From: an uncultured Lachnospiraceae bacterium
Lineage (GTDB): Bacteria > Bacillota > Clostridia > Lachnospirales > Lachnospiraceae
Length of the DNA: 40,756 bases
Assembly: GCA_949287925.1 (NCBI GenBank)
Contig: CASEIR010000025.1
Coordinates: forward strand, 1-40,756
Direction: 5' to 3'
Part shown: positions 31,496 through 40,226 of the stretch, piece by piece
Numbering within the stretch: position 1 is the first letter of the stretch
Layout: every line of letters starts with the position of its first letter
Position numbers and translations under genes: made by a program
Notes under the pieces: model-generated
What the model was told of the DNA's origin: nothing
Databases searched by the model: none
Seen by the model: only the letters and a program-made list of their open reading frames with translations

Positions 31496-32188
31496 ATGGT
31501 GATACAGGGACTGCAGAAGCTGACGCTTTTGGATTATCCGGGAAAGGTGGCGTGTACGGTCTTTACTGCGGGGTGTAATTTTCGTTGCCCATTCTGCCAT
31601 AATGCATCCCTGGTGATTGACACTTATAAAAATACAGCGATTCCAGAAGATGACATGTGGTCGTTTCTTAAGAAACGAAAAGGTGTACTGGATGGCGTCT
31701 GTGTGACAGGGGGAGAGCCTTTGATTCAGCATGGAATTGAAGGGTTTCTGTCAAAGATCAAGGAGTTGGGATATGCGGTAAAGCTGGACACAAACGGGAG
31801 TTTTCCGGACAAACTGCGCCGGATCACGGAAGCAGGACTGGTGGATTATGTGGCGATGGATCTGAAAAATTCGCCTCAAAATTATGGCAGAACGATCGGA
31901 ATAGAGGGGTACGATCTTGCGAATGTGAGAAAAAGTGTAGGGTTCCTTCTGGAAGACAGGGTTCCTTATGAATTCCGGACTACGGTGGTACAGGAGTTCC
32001 ATCAGAGATCGGATTTTGAGGCGATTGGAGGATGGATAGCAGGAGCAAAAAGATATTTTCTGCAGCAGTTCCAAGATTCGGGAGATCTGATTCGCCCAGG
32101 ATTGCATGCTTATAATGAAAACATTATGCGACAGGCGTTGGAAATTGTTCAGAGAACGATTCCTGCCGCGGAGCTGAGAGGATTGTAA
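31496..32188 (+). CDS. nrdG: Anaerobic ribonucleotide reductase activating protein (radical SAM)
   Basis: A 230-residue radical-SAM activase that installs the glycyl radical on NrdD. The cluster motif is CNFRCPFC (Cys27, Cys31, Cys34), followed by VCVTGGEP (SAM-binding) and KLDTNGSFP. It is longer than the ~155-residue E. coli NrdG; Clostridia commonly have this longer type. The ribosome site AAGGAGGTGAT is nearly perfect. It precedes nrdD by 144 bases that contain the NrdR boxes, so nrdD has its own promoter. Confidence 0.92.
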   Translation: MVIQGLQKLTLLDYPGKVACTVFTAGCNFRCPFCHNASLVIDTYKNTAIPEDDMWSFLKKRKGVLDGVCVTGGEPLIQHGIEGFLSKIKELGYAVKLDTNGSFPDKLRRITEAGLVDYVAMDLKNSPQNYGRTIGIEGYDLANVRKSVGFLLEDRVPYEFRTTVVQEFHQRSDFEAIGGWIAGAKRYFLQQFQDSGDLIRPGLHAYNENIMRQALEIVQRTIPAAELRGL

Positions 32189-32203
32189 ACAGACAGAAGA
32201 GCA

Positions 32204-32215
32204 ACAATATATTGT
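32204..32215. promoter_or_regulatory. NrdR box 1
   Basis: ACAATATATTGT, a perfect 12-bp palindrome close to the NrdR-box consensus (ACAC-A/T-ATATAT-A/T-GTGT). Its centre is 30 bp from box 2, about three helical turns, the usual spacing for NrdR. Confidence 0.8.
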
Positions 32216-32233
32216 GAAAAATGCACGAAATAC

Positions 32234-32245
32234 ACAATATATTGT
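32234..32245. promoter_or_regulatory. NrdR box 2
   Basis: A second ACAATATATTGT in the context TACACAATATATTGTTAC, ending nine bases before the -35 box of nrdD. Confidence 0.8.
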
Positions 32246-32253
32246 TACTTTTA

Positions 32254-32283
32254 TTGACTCTGATACACAAAAAGTGCTATGAT
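32254..32283 (+). promoter_or_regulatory. Promoter of nrdD
   Basis: TTGACT (32254-32259), 18-base spacer, TATGAT (32278-32283), directly downstream of the two NrdR boxes. Confidence 0.65.
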
Positions 32284-32332
32284 ATAGAAACCGACGAACG
32301 ACAAATGAATGGACAGATTGGGGGATTATAGC

Positions 32333-34711
32333 ATGTATCAGGTAATGAAGAGGGACGGACAGATTGCGAAATTTGACCTGTCAAAGATCAGTGTGGCGAT
32401 TGAGAAAGCTTTTCACGCCCAGGATAAAGAATATAATCAGGATATTATCGATCTTCTTGCTCTGAAAGTAACGGCAGATTTTGAGCCTAAGATCAAAGAA
32501 GGACTGGTTCAGGTGGAGGATATTCAGGACAGTGTGGAGAATATTCTGATCAAAGCCGGATATGCAGATGTGGCAAAGGGATATATCCTGTACAGAAAGC
32601 AAAGAGAGAAGATACGGAATCTGAAATCTACGATGCTGGATTATAAAGAGATTGTAGACAGTTATGTGAAGATCACGGACTGGCGTGTGAAAGAGAATTC
32701 TACCGTAACCTATTCGGTGGGCGGTCTGATCCTCAGCAATTCGGGCGCGATTACAGCCAACTACTGGCTGTCGGAGATTTATGACGATGAGATCGGGCAG
32801 GCGCACCGGAATGCGGATATCCATATTCATGACTTGTCTATGCTGACCGGTTATTGTGCCGGATGGTCTCTGAAGCAGCTGATTCAGGAAGGGCTTGGGG
32901 GCATTCCTGGGAAGATTTCTTCCTCTCCGGCAAAGCATCTGAGCGTGCTCTGCAACCAGATGGTTAATTTCCTGGGGATCATGCAGAATGAATGGGCGGG
33001 CGCCCAGGCATTTTCTTCCTTTGATACCTACCTTGCGCCCTTTGCAAAGGCAGACGGACTTAGCTATCCGGAAGTAAAAAAATGTATTGAATCCTTTATA
33101 TATGGGGTAAACACACCTTCCCGGTGGGGAACCCAGGCGCCGTTTTCCAATATCACGCTGGACTGGACTGTGCCGGATGATCTGGCGAACCTTCCGGCCA
33201 TCGTAGGTGGAAAAGAGATGGATTTCACCTATGGCGACTGTAAGAAAGAGATGGATATGGTCAACAAGGCGTTTATCGAGATCATGATTGAAGGGGATGC
33301 TCATGGACGGGGATTCCAGTATCCGATCCCGACTTATTCCATCACCAGTGATTTTGACTGGTCAGATACGGAGAATAACCGTCTCTTGTTCGAAATGACC
33401 GCAAAATATGGCACTCCGTATTTTTCCAACTATATCAACAGCGACATGGAACCCAGCGACGTCCGTAGCATGTGCTGCCGCCTGCGCCTGGATCTGCGTG
33501 AACTGCGGAAGAAATCCGGCGGATTCTTCGGCAGCGGTGAGAGTACCGGTTCCGTAGGAGTTGTGACCATCAATATGCCAAGGATTGCTTACCAGTCGGC
33601 AAATGAAAAGGAATTCTTTGCCCGGTTAGATAAGTTGATGGATATTTCCGCACGTTCGCTGCATGTGAAACGTACGGTTATTTCAAAATTAATGAATGAG
33701 GGCTTATATCCTTATACAAGGAGATATCTGGGATCTTTTGATAATCATTTCTCCACGATCGGGCTGATTGGTATGAATGAAGCCGGTCTGAATGCGAAAT
33801 GGATTGGAAAAGATATGACGCATCCGGAAACGCAGGAGTTTACAAAGAAAGTATTGAATCATATGAGAGAACGCCTGTCATCCTATCAGGAGCAGTACGG
33901 AGACCTTTATAATCTGGAGGCTACTCCGGCAGAATCTACGACTTACCGCTTCGCGAAACACGACAGAGCGCAGTTCCCGGATATTATCACGGCAGCGGAA
34001 GGAGATGGAACACCGTATTACACTAACAGTTCCCATCTTCCAGTGGGATATACGGAGGATATTTTTGAAGCGTTGGATATTCAAGACGAACTGCAAACAT
34101 TATATACGTCCGGAACGGTATTTCATGCTTTCCTTGGAGAAAAACTTCCAAGCTGGCAGTCAGCGGCTGCACTGGTGAGAAAGATCGCAGAAAATTACAG
34201 GCTGCCTTATTATACGATGTCTCCGACTTATTCCATCTGTAAGAATCATGGATACATTAACGGGGAGCAGTATGTATGTCCGGAATGCGGCGAGACAACC
34301 GAGGTTTATAGCCGGATCACAGGCTATTACCGGCCGGTGCAGAACTGGAATGATGGAAAAGCACAGGAATTCAAAGACCGGAAGGTATATGACATTGTTC
34401 ATTCCGAGTTTCACGGTACGGCAGCTGACAAGAAGGAAGCAGTGCCAAAAACTGCAGGAATGGAAGGAAAGAAGCTTCTTTTTACCACGAAAACCTGTCC
34501 CAACTGTGTGATTGCAAAGCGGGCGCTGGAAGAAGCGCAGATCGAGTATGAGGTCGTTGACGCTCAGGAGAATAAAGAGCTGGTGAAAAAGTACGGCGTG
34601 ATGCAGGCCCCCACTATGGTAATTGTAGGAGAAGATAGTGTTGAGAAATACGCCAATGCATCCAACATAACGAAATATGCCCAGGAGCATACTGCTGTAA
34701 AAAATGTCTGA
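32333..34711 (+). CDS. nrdD: Anaerobic ribonucleoside-triphosphate reductase with C-terminal glutaredoxin-like domain
   Basis: A 792-residue class III reductase making deoxynucleotides without oxygen. An ATP-cone (MYQVMKRDGQIAKF onwards) is followed by the catalytic barrel, with cysteines in SMCCRLRLDLRE and the GESTGSVGVVTINMPR block. A zinc region near the end (ICKNHGY, VCPECGE) precedes the glycyl-radical motif RITGY with Gly664. After that the chain continues about 100 residues into a glutaredoxin/NrdH-like domain, LLFTTKTCPNCVIAKRALEE (CPNC, Cys722 and Cys725) and QAPTMVIVG (cis-Pro). This suggests a built-in dithiol reductant, whereas the E. coli enzyme uses formate. Start 32333 is preceded by GGGGGA; an in-frame ATG at 32309 is less likely. 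Confidence 0.95.
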   Translation: MYQVMKRDGQIAKFDLSKISVAIEKAFHAQDKEYNQDIIDLLALKVTADFEPKIKEGLVQVEDIQDSVENILIKAGYADVAKGYILYRKQREKIRNLKSTMLDYKEIVDSYVKITDWRVKENSTVTYSVGGLILSNSGAITANYWLSEIYDDEIGQAHRNADIHIHDLSMLTGYCAGWSLKQLIQEGLGGIPGKISSSPAKHLSVLCNQMVNFLGIMQNEWAGAQAFSSFDTYLAPFAKADGLSYPEVKKCIESFIYGVNTPSRWGTQAPFSNITLDWTVPDDLANLPAIVGGKEMDFTYGDCKKEMDMVNKAFIEIMIEGDAHGRGFQYPIPTYSITSDFDWSDTENNRLLFEMTAKYGTPYFSNYINSDMEPSDVRSMCCRLRLDLRELRKKSGGFFGSGESTGSVGVVTINMPRIAYQSANEKEFFARLDKLMDISARSLHVKRTVISKLMNEGLYPYTRRYLGSFDNHFSTIGLIGMNEAGLNAKWIGKDMTHPETQEFTKKVLNHMRERLSSYQEQYGDLYNLEATPAESTTYRFAKHDRAQFPDIITAAEGDGTPYYTNSSHLPVGYTEDIFEALDIQDELQTLYTSGTVFHAFLGEKLPSWQSAAALVRKIAENYRLPYYTMSPTYSICKNHGYINGEQYVCPECGETTEVYSRITGYYRPVQNWNDGKAQEFKDRKVYDIVHSEFHGTAADKKEAVPKTAGMEGKKLLFTTKTCPNCVIAKRALEEAQIEYEVVDAQENKELVKKYGVMQAPTMVIVGEDSVEKYANASNITKYAQEHTAVKNV

Positions 34712-34724
34712 AAATATAAAATAA

Positions 34725-34755
34725 AAAGAACGGGATCTGAAAGGTCCCGTTCTTT
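34725..34755. terminator. Bidirectional terminator between nrdD and gntR
   Basis: AAAGAACGGGA (34725-34735) with TCCCGTTCTTT (34745-34755). T-rich on both strands (TTCTTTGCTTT; TTCTTTTTATTTTA). Confidence 0.9.
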
Positions 34756-34774
34756 GCTTTACTTGCTTTACCTT

Positions 34775-35419
34775 TTATTCGGTTCGTTTCAATGCCGAAC
34801 TCTGCCCCAGTGAGAAATGATCGTCATGGAGGATCTGATAAGCCTGTTTATAATCGCCTTTTCGCATATAACGAACCATTTTCTTCAGCCGTTCGTTGGT
34901 TTGATGGATATGCATACCATATCGGATGGAATACTGGCCGATCCGGATCTGTTCCGCCAGATTGTTTTCATAGATCCGATTGATTCGTTCGTTGTCCAGA
35001 ATACTGATGATTTCCATATGAAGCGCGGTGTCCGCAATCTCCCACTCGTAGGGATCTGATGCGGCTGCGCACATACGGACGACTTTTTCTTCGATCCGGT
35101 AAGAATACTCTTCCTGACGGCCGGAGGTGAAGATCAGACGGAATGCGGCGCCTTCAATCAACTCCCGGAGCTGATAGATATCCCGGATATCTTTGTCGGT
35201 AATCTCTTTGACAGTCATGGATTTGTAGTAGTCCGACACGATTAGCCCCTCAGCCTGCAGCATATGGATTGCGGTGCGAACAGGACTGCGGCTCATACCC
35301 AATTCAGAAGCCAGCTGGGATTCTGTCAGCGGCATGCCGGGCGCATAGGTCAGATTCAGTATATTCTGTTTGATTTTTTGGTATGCCTGGTCGGCGAGGG
35401 AAATATTTTTATCAGCCAT
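34775..35419 (-). CDS. GntR-family (FCD-type) transcriptional regulator
   Basis: A 214-residue regulator. Winged helix at residues ~8-75 (ADQAYQKIKQNILNLTYAPG, LTESQLASELGMSRSPVRTAI, LQAEGLI). The rest is an all-helical FCD ligand domain (DIRDIYQLRELIEGAAFRL) that usually binds a small carboxylate. AAAGGAG precedes the ATG. It is divergent from proC. Its own promoter and that of proC are each followed by GTATACA-type palindromes, so it probably represses both. A proline- or glutamate-related effector is inferred only from that neighbour. Confidence 0.92.
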   Translation of the reverse strand: MADKNISLADQAYQKIKQNILNLTYAPGMPLTESQLASELGMSRSPVRTAIHMLQAEGLIVSDYYKSMTVKEITDKDIRDIYQLRELIEGAAFRLIFTSGRQEEYSYRIEEKVVRMCAAASDPYEWEIADTALHMEIISILDNERINRIYENNLAEQIRIGQYSIRYGMHIHQTNERLKKMVRYMRKGDYKQAYQILHDDHFSLGQSSALKRTE

Positions 35420-35443
35420 TACAAACTCCTTTTAGGACAAAAA

Positions 35444-35450
35444 GTATACA
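35444..35450. promoter_or_regulatory. GntR operator-like site a
   Basis: GTATACA in AAGTATACATAA, between the gntR start codon and promoter. Confidence 0.45.
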
Positions 35451-35460
35451 TAATAAATAA

Positions 35461-35470
35461 TTGTATACAA
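35461..35470. promoter_or_regulatory. GntR operator-like site b
   Basis: TTGTATACAA, perfect palindrome, directly after the minus-strand -10 box of gntR; identical to site c at proC. Confidence 0.65.
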
Positions 35471-35499
35471 ATTATAACGATTTTTCGAGAAAAAAACAA
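35471..35499 (-). promoter_or_regulatory. Promoter of gntR
   Basis: Minus strand: TTGTTT (35499-35494), 17 bases, TATAAT (35476-35471). Confidence 0.6.
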
Positions 35500-35519
35500 G
35501 GTGAAATAAAAAAATAATG

Positions 35520-35548
35520 TTGACTTTTTCTTGGGTTCATGCTATATT
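35520..35548 (+). promoter_or_regulatory. Promoter of proC
   Basis: TTGACT (35520-35525), 17-base spacer, TATATT (35543-35548); start expected near 35555. Confidence 0.7.
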
Positions 35549-35561
35549 CACTGTAGAAAAA

Positions 35562-35571
35562 TTGTATACAA
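35562..35571. promoter_or_regulatory. GntR operator-like site c
   Basis: TTGTATACAA, perfect palindrome in the proC leader just after the expected transcription start. Confidence 0.65.
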
Positions 35572-35582
35572 AATATAAAAAG

Positions 35583-35590
35583 GTATACAA
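35583..35590. promoter_or_regulatory. GntR operator-like site d
   Basis: GTATACAA, a second, partial copy 20 bases after site c and just before the proC ribosome site. Confidence 0.5.
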
Positions 35591-35610
35591 AGAAAAGGAT
35601 GGGATCAGAT

Positions 35611-36405
35611 ATGAAATTAGGATTTATCGGAACTGGAAATATGGCGTCCGCAATCATGGGTGGAATTATTAAAAACCAGGTTATTGCAGCAGATGAGATT
35701 ATCGGCGCAGATCTGTTCGCTCCGGGAAGAGAGCGTGCCAAGAGTCAGTTTGGCATCCATGTAACAGACAGTAATAAAGAGGTTGTAGAAAAATCAGAAG
35801 TGTTTATTCTTTCTGTAAAACCGCAGTTTTATGCTGATGTCATTGCTGAGATTAAAGACCTGGTACGGGAAGATCAGATTGTGATCACTATCGCTCCTGG
35901 CAAAACCCTGGCATGGCTGAAAGAACAGTTTGGCAAAGAAGTGAAGATCGTCCGCACCATGCCTAATACCCCGGCTATGGTGGGAGCAGGTATGACGGCG
36001 GCCTGCCCGAATGAAAATATGAAAGAAGACGAGATCGCATATGTGAAGACTCTGCTGGAAAGCTTCGGACGTGTGGAGATTGTACCGGAGCGTCTGATGG
36101 ATGTGGTCGTATCTACCAGCGGAAGTTCACCGGCTTATGTATTCATGTTGATCGAGGCTATGGCCGATGCGGCTGTATCCGGAGGAATGCCCAGACCGCA
36201 GGCCTATCAGTTTGCCGCACAGGCGGTTATGGGAAGCGCCAAGATGGTGCTGGATACGGGTAAACATCCGGGCGAACTGAAGGATATGGTATGTTCGCCG
36301 GCGGGAACTACTATTGAGGCGGTACGTGTACTGGAGGAAAGAGGATTCAGAAGCGCGGTATTTGAAGCTATGAAAGTATGCGAAGAAATGTCAAAGAGCA
36401 TGTAA
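35611..36405 (+). CDS. proC: Pyrroline-5-carboxylate reductase
   Basis: A 264-residue cytoplasmic enzyme, last step of proline synthesis (pyrroline-5-carboxylate to proline with NAD(P)H). MKLGFIGTGNMASAIMGG is the cofactor loop. VRTMPNTPAMVGAGM and the C-terminal SGSSPAYVFMLIEAMADAAV, VMGSAKMVLDTGKHPGELKD and SPAGTTIEAVRVLEE are family signatures. AAAGGATGGG supports the ATG at 35611; one at 35599 lies within that site. It is monocistronic and ends in a hairpin. It is probably controlled by the divergent GntR protein through sites c and d in its leader. Confidence 0.97.
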   Translation: MKLGFIGTGNMASAIMGGIIKNQVIAADEIIGADLFAPGRERAKSQFGIHVTDSNKEVVEKSEVFILSVKPQFYADVIAEIKDLVREDQIVITIAPGKTLAWLKEQFGKEVKIVRTMPNTPAMVGAGMTAACPNENMKEDEIAYVKTLLESFGRVEIVPERLMDVVVSTSGSSPAYVFMLIEAMADAAVSGGMPRPQAYQFAAQAVMGSAKMVLDTGKHPGELKDMVCSPAGTTIEAVRVLEERGFRSAVFEAMKVCEEMSKSM

Positions 36406-36429
36406 CTTACATAGAAAACACAGAAGATC

Positions 36430-36460
36430 AGAGCCAGGCTGTTGCAAAAGCCTGGCTCTT
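36430..36460 (+). terminator. Hairpin after proC
   Basis: AGAGCCAGGC (36430-36439) with GCCTGGCTCT (36450-36459). Only a short T tract follows (TTCGTGT). Confidence 0.7.
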
Positions 36461-36503
36461 CGTGTAAGCTCTTAGGGTGGACGAGGAAGGAGATCGGGAA
36501 TGG

Positions 36504-37160
36504 ATGGAATTGGAATACTTTACGATTGACGGGGAAATCGGGGGAAACCAGGACTGGTTTACCAATATTGTCATGCGTATCGGTGGCTGCGCTGCCGCCG
36601 CTGCATGCGACAGCAGCATCTATTTTGCCGGGCGCATGGGAATGGAATATCTGTATCCCTATGATATCCATGCGTTGAATAAAGAGGACTATAAGAAGTT
36701 CAGCCAGAAGATGAAGCCTTATATCCGTCCCAGGAAGGGCGGCGTCAGTAAGCTGGAATGGTATGTGGAAGGATATGAATCCTATATCCGGGATGTGGAA
36801 ACAGCCACCGGGCATGTCTGCCCGGTCCGGATGGATTGCGTTCCGGGTACCTGCATGTATGAAGAAGCAGCCTCCGGTATCCGGGAGCAGATGGAAAAGG
36901 GGTTTCCGGTTCCCTATCTTCTGTTGAAGCATCAGAATACAGAGCAATACCGGGATTATATCTGGCATTGGTTTATGCTGATTGGCTGTAAAGAACAGGA
37001 AGATGATCTGTTGGTGACGGCGGCAACTTATGGGGAGAAGGCAGTATTTTCTCTGCGCGACCTGTGGAATACAGGGTATGAGGAGAAAGGAGGATATATC
37101 CGGTATTCACTGGAGATGGAATCTCAGACTTTACGAACCGGGAAATATCCGTTAAAATAA
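36504..37160 (+). CDS. Unrecognised protein, papain/C39-like fold suspected
   Basis: A 218-residue protein (AAGGAG ten bases before the ATG; a GTG at 36477 would add nine residues). Early on, DWFTNIVMRIGGCAAAAACD places Cys29 at the start of a helix, as in papain-like peptidases. Near the C-terminus FPVPYLLLKHQ then YIWHWFMLIGCKEQEDDLLV and ATYGEK resemble the His block of C39-like peptidases (HWxxxxGY, then a strand, then YG), giving a possible Cys29/His155 pair. A middle cluster C106, C112, C117 is also notable. No signal peptide. It may instead be a non-catalytic relative. It precedes the cyclophilin gene by 31 bases, likely co-transcribed. Confidence 0.7.
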   Translation: MELEYFTIDGEIGGNQDWFTNIVMRIGGCAAAAACDSSIYFAGRMGMEYLYPYDIHALNKEDYKKFSQKMKPYIRPRKGGVSKLEWYVEGYESYIRDVETATGHVCPVRMDCVPGTCMYEEAASGIREQMEKGFPVPYLLLKHQNTEQYRDYIWHWFMLIGCKEQEDDLLVTAATYGEKAVFSLRDLWNTGYEEKGGYIRYSLEMESQTLRTGKYPLK

Positions 37161-37191
37161 GAAACAGTATGGAAGAAAAGGAGTAATGAAT

Positions 37192-37710
37192 ATGGAAAAT
37201 CCAATCGTAACCATTGAGATGGAAAATGGAGATATTATGAAAGCAGAGCTGTATCCGGAGATTGCGCCGAATACCGTAAATAATTTTGTTTCTTTAGTAA
37301 GTAAAGGGTATTATGACGGTCTGATTTTCCACCGGGTAATCCGTGGATTTATGATTCAGGGCGGATGCCCGAAGGGAATCGGCGTGGGAGGCCCCGGCTA
37401 TCAGATCAAGGGAGAGTTTGCCCAGAACGGATTTGATAATCCGCTGGCACATACCAAGGGAGTCCTTTCCATGGCAAGAGCCATGCATCCGGATTCTGCA
37501 GGATCCCAGTTTTTTATTATGCACGAGAATGCACCCCATCTGGACGGAGCCTATGCGGCTTTTGGTAAAGTGATCGAAGGGCTGGATATCGTAGATAAGA
37601 TCGCATGTGTAGATACGGATTACAGTGATAAACCGTTGGAAGTGCAGAGAATGAAAAAAGTGACTGTGGATACGAAAGGTATAGATTACCCGGAACCGGA
37701 GAAGGCATAG
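37192..37710 (+). CDS. Cyclophilin-type peptidyl-prolyl isomerase
   Basis: A 172-residue cytoplasmic cyclophilin catalysing prolyl isomerisation. The core is complete: [19 protein letters not shown] (catalytic Arg in FHRV), [19 protein letters not shown] and [15 protein letters not shown]. No signal peptide. AAAAGGAG lies eight bases before the ATG at 37192; the ATG at 37186 is too close to it. The ecfA1 gene begins four bases after its stop, so the isomerase may be read with the transporter operon. Confidence 0.95.
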   Translation: MENPIVTIEMENGDIMKAELYPEIAPNTVNNFVSLVSKGYYDGLIFHRVIRGFMIQGGCPKGIGVGGPGYQIKGEFAQNGFDNPLAHTKGVLSMARAMHPDSAGSQFFIMHENAPHLDGAYAAFGKVIEGLDIVDKIACVDTDYSDKPLEVQRMKKVTVDTKGIDYPEPEKA

Positions 37711-37714
37711 ATCA

Positions 37715-38560
37715 ATGGAAATGATTCAGACAGATAAGCTGGTATTTGAATATGAAAAACGGGATGAAGAAGGGAATGTGATCGGAACATCCCGGGCTAT
37801 CGACGGCGTGGATATCGATGTGCAGGAAGGGCAGTTTGTGGCAATTCTGGGGCATAATGGATCCGGGAAATCCACATTTGCCAAACACCTCAATGCGATC
37901 CTGGTTCCCACTGCCGGAACGGTATGGGTGGACGGAAAGAATACCGGCGATCCCAACGAACTGTGGAATGTACGGCAGTCAGCAGGCATGGTCTTTCAGA
38001 ATCCTGACAACCAGATCATTGGAACGGTAGTGGAGGAAGATGTAGGATTCGGTCCGGAGAATCTGGGCGTTCCCACGGATGAGATCTGGCGCCGGGTGGA
38101 GGACAGCCTGAGGGCAGTAGGGATGCTGGAATACCGCCATCACTCGCCCAACAAGCTGTCTGGCGGACAGAAGCAGCGGGTGGCCATTGCGGGAGTAGTG
38201 GCTATGGAACCCAAGTGCATTGTTCTGGACGAACCTACGGCTATGCTGGATCCTTCCGGACGGAAAGAAGTTTTAAAGACGGTGAAAAAGCTGCGGGAAC
38301 AAAAGAAAGTGACGGTGATCCTGATTACCCATTATATGGAAGAGGTGGTAGATGCAGATAAGATTTACGTCATGGATCATGGTCATGTGGTGATGGAAGG
38401 AACGCCGGAAGAGATATTTTCTCAGGTAGACCGGCTGAAAGAATACCGGCTGGATGTGCCTCAGGTCACCATCCTTGCCGATGAACTGAGAAAACGGGGA
38501 CTGGATATCCCGGCCGGAATCCTGAAAAAAGAGAAGTTGGTGGAATTGCTATGTCGATAA
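37715..38560 (+). CDS. ecfA1: ECF transporter ATPase A1
   Basis: A 281-residue ATP-binding subunit of the energy-coupling-factor vitamin/metal uptake system, working as a heterodimer with EcfA2 at the inner membrane face. Walker [10 protein letters not shown] (46-54), Q-loop in VFQNPDNQI, signature LSGGQ (148-152), Walker B CIVLDEP (168-174) and the H-loop in ITHYMEE are all present. The VFQNPDNQI form is characteristic of EcfA1. It overlaps ecfA2 by ten bases. Confidence 0.95.
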   Translation: MEMIQTDKLVFEYEKRDEEGNVIGTSRAIDGVDIDVQEGQFVAILGHNGSGKSTFAKHLNAILVPTAGTVWVDGKNTGDPNELWNVRQSAGMVFQNPDNQIIGTVVEEDVGFGPENLGVPTDEIWRRVEDSLRAVGMLEYRHHSPNKLSGGQKQRVAIAGVVAMEPKCIVLDEPTAMLDPSGRKEVLKTVKKLREQKKVTVILITHYMEEVVDADKIYVMDHGHVVMEGTPEEIFSQVDRLKEYRLDVPQVTILADELRKRGLDIPAGILKKEKLVELLCR

Positions 38561-39405
38561 AACTGGAACATCTGAATTACGTATATGGAGCCGGAACGGC
38601 TTATGAAAAGCATGCGCTGAAGGATGTATGTCTGGAGATCCCCCATGGAGAATTTGTGGGGATCATCGGTCACACAGGATCGGGGAAATCCACGCTGATT
38701 CAGCACCTCAACGGGATCTTGAAGGCCAGCAGCGGCGCGCTGTACTATAACGGCCGAAACATATATGAAGAAGGATACCCCATGAAAGAGCTGAGAAGTC
38801 AGGTGGGTCTGGTATTCCAGTATCCGGAACATCAGCTTTTTGAGGTGGATGTACTGACGGACGTATGTTTTGGACCAAAGAATCAGGGACTGAGTCCGGA
38901 AGAGTGTAAGGAACGGGCGCTGGAGGCGCTTAAGCTGGTAGGACTGAAGGAAAAGTATTACAAGTCATCCCCCTTTGAGCTGTCCGGCGGTCAGAAACGG
39001 CGGGCGGCCATTGCAGGCGTGCTGGCGATGAAACCGAAAGTACTGGTGCTGGACGAGCCCACAGCGGGACTGGATCCCAAAGGACGGGATGATATTCTGG
39101 ATCAGATTGCATATCTGCACCGGGTCAGTGACCTGACAGTCATCCTGGTGTCTCACAGCATGGAGGATATTGCAAAGTATGCGGACCGGATTATCGTCAT
39201 GGATCACGGAACCGTTCGTTACAACGACGCGCCAAGGCAGGTGTTCCGGCATTATCGTGAGCTGGAACAAATCGGTCTTGCGGCGCCTCAGGTGACATAT
39301 ATTATGCATGATCTGAAGGAACACGGGCTTCCGGTAGACACGGATGTGACGACGGTACAGGAAGCGGCAGACGTAATCATGCAGGCATTGGAGAAGAAAA
39401 GATGA
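38551..39405 (+). CDS. ecfA2: ECF transporter ATPase A2
   Basis: A 284-residue partner ATPase: Walker [10 protein letters not shown] (40-48), Q-loop [11 protein letters not shown] (the Y form typical of EcfA2), signature LSGGQKRR, Walker [13 protein letters not shown] and H-loop SHSMED. It overlaps genes on both sides (10 and 4 bases), so synthesis of the three subunits is coupled. Confidence 0.95.
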   Translation: MSIKLEHLNYVYGAGTAYEKHALKDVCLEIPHGEFVGIIGHTGSGKSTLIQHLNGILKASSGALYYNGRNIYEEGYPMKELRSQVGLVFQYPEHQLFEVDVLTDVCFGPKNQGLSPEECKERALEALKLVGLKEKYYKSSPFELSGGQKRRAAIAGVLAMKPKVLVLDEPTAGLDPKGRDDILDQIAYLHRVSDLTVILVSHSMEDIAKYADRIIVMDHGTVRYNDAPRQVFRHYRELEQIGLAAPQVTYIMHDLKEHGLPVDTDVTTVQEAADVIMQALEKKR

Positions 39406-40226
39406 TTCGAGATATAACCATTGGACAATATTATCCTGCAAAAAGTGTGTTGCACAGGCTGGACCCGCGGGTGAAGCTGGTGTCGACATTGTTGTACCTG
39501 ATTTCCCTGTTTTTGTTTAAGAGCATTTCCGGATATCTGGTGGCGACGGCTTTTCTGGTGCTGATCATCCGCATATCGAAGGTGCCTTTTGGCCATATTG
39601 TAAAAGGATTGAAGCCGATCATCATGCTGCTGATGATCACGGTGCTTTTTAATCTGTTCCTTACCAGGAACGGGGATGTGCTGTTCCATGCATGGATCTT
39701 TACCATTACCGAGGGAGGACTGCGGACGGCAGTTTTCATGGCAATCCGTCTGATCTATCTGATCATCGGATCCTCCTTGATGACCTTTACGACCACGCCC
39801 AACGAGCTGACCGACGGGATCGAGGATCTTCTGTATCCTTTGAACAAGGTGCATGTGCCGGTGCACGAAGTGGCTATGATGATGTCCATTGCTCTTCGGT
39901 TTATCCCGATTCTTCTGGAAGAAACGGACAAGATCATGAAGGCGCAGATTGCCAGAGGCGCCGATCTGGAAAGCGGTAATATGATCCAGCGGGCGAAAAG
40001 CATGATCCCTATCTTAATTCCGTTGTTTGTTTCTGCCTTCCGGCGGGCCAATGACCTGGCCATGGCTATGGAGGCAAGATGTTACCGGGGAGGAGAGGGG
40101 CGTACGAAGATGAAGCCGCTTCATTACCGGAATCGGGATTATGCAGCATATGTAATTGTAGTCGTTTATGTGGCGGCGGTAGTTTTAATTGGGCGGTATG
40201 TTCCGCTCCATATCTGGATATTTTGA
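39402..40226 (+). CDS. ecfT: ECF transporter transmembrane subunit T
   Basis: A 274-residue membrane scaffold of the ECF module. N-terminal LHRLDPRVKL is typical, followed by about five to six membrane segments. The two coupling helices carry the alanine-arginine-glycine motifs ARGADLE and EARCYRGG that dock to the ATPases. No substrate-binding S component is in the window, so this is a group II (shared) module serving unlinked vitamin transporters. The stop TGA overlaps the start of truA. Confidence 0.94.
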   Translation: MIRDITIGQYYPAKSVLHRLDPRVKLVSTLLYLISLFLFKSISGYLVATAFLVLIIRISKVPFGHIVKGLKPIIMLLMITVLFNLFLTRNGDVLFHAWIFTITEGGLRTAVFMAIRLIYLIIGSSLMTFTTTPNELTDGIEDLLYPLNKVHVPVHEVAMMMSIALRFIPILLEETDKIMKAQIARGADLESGNMIQRAKSMIPILIPLFVSAFRRANDLAMAMEARCYRGGEGRTKMKPLHYRNRDYAAYVIVVVYVAAVVLIGRYVPLHIWIF

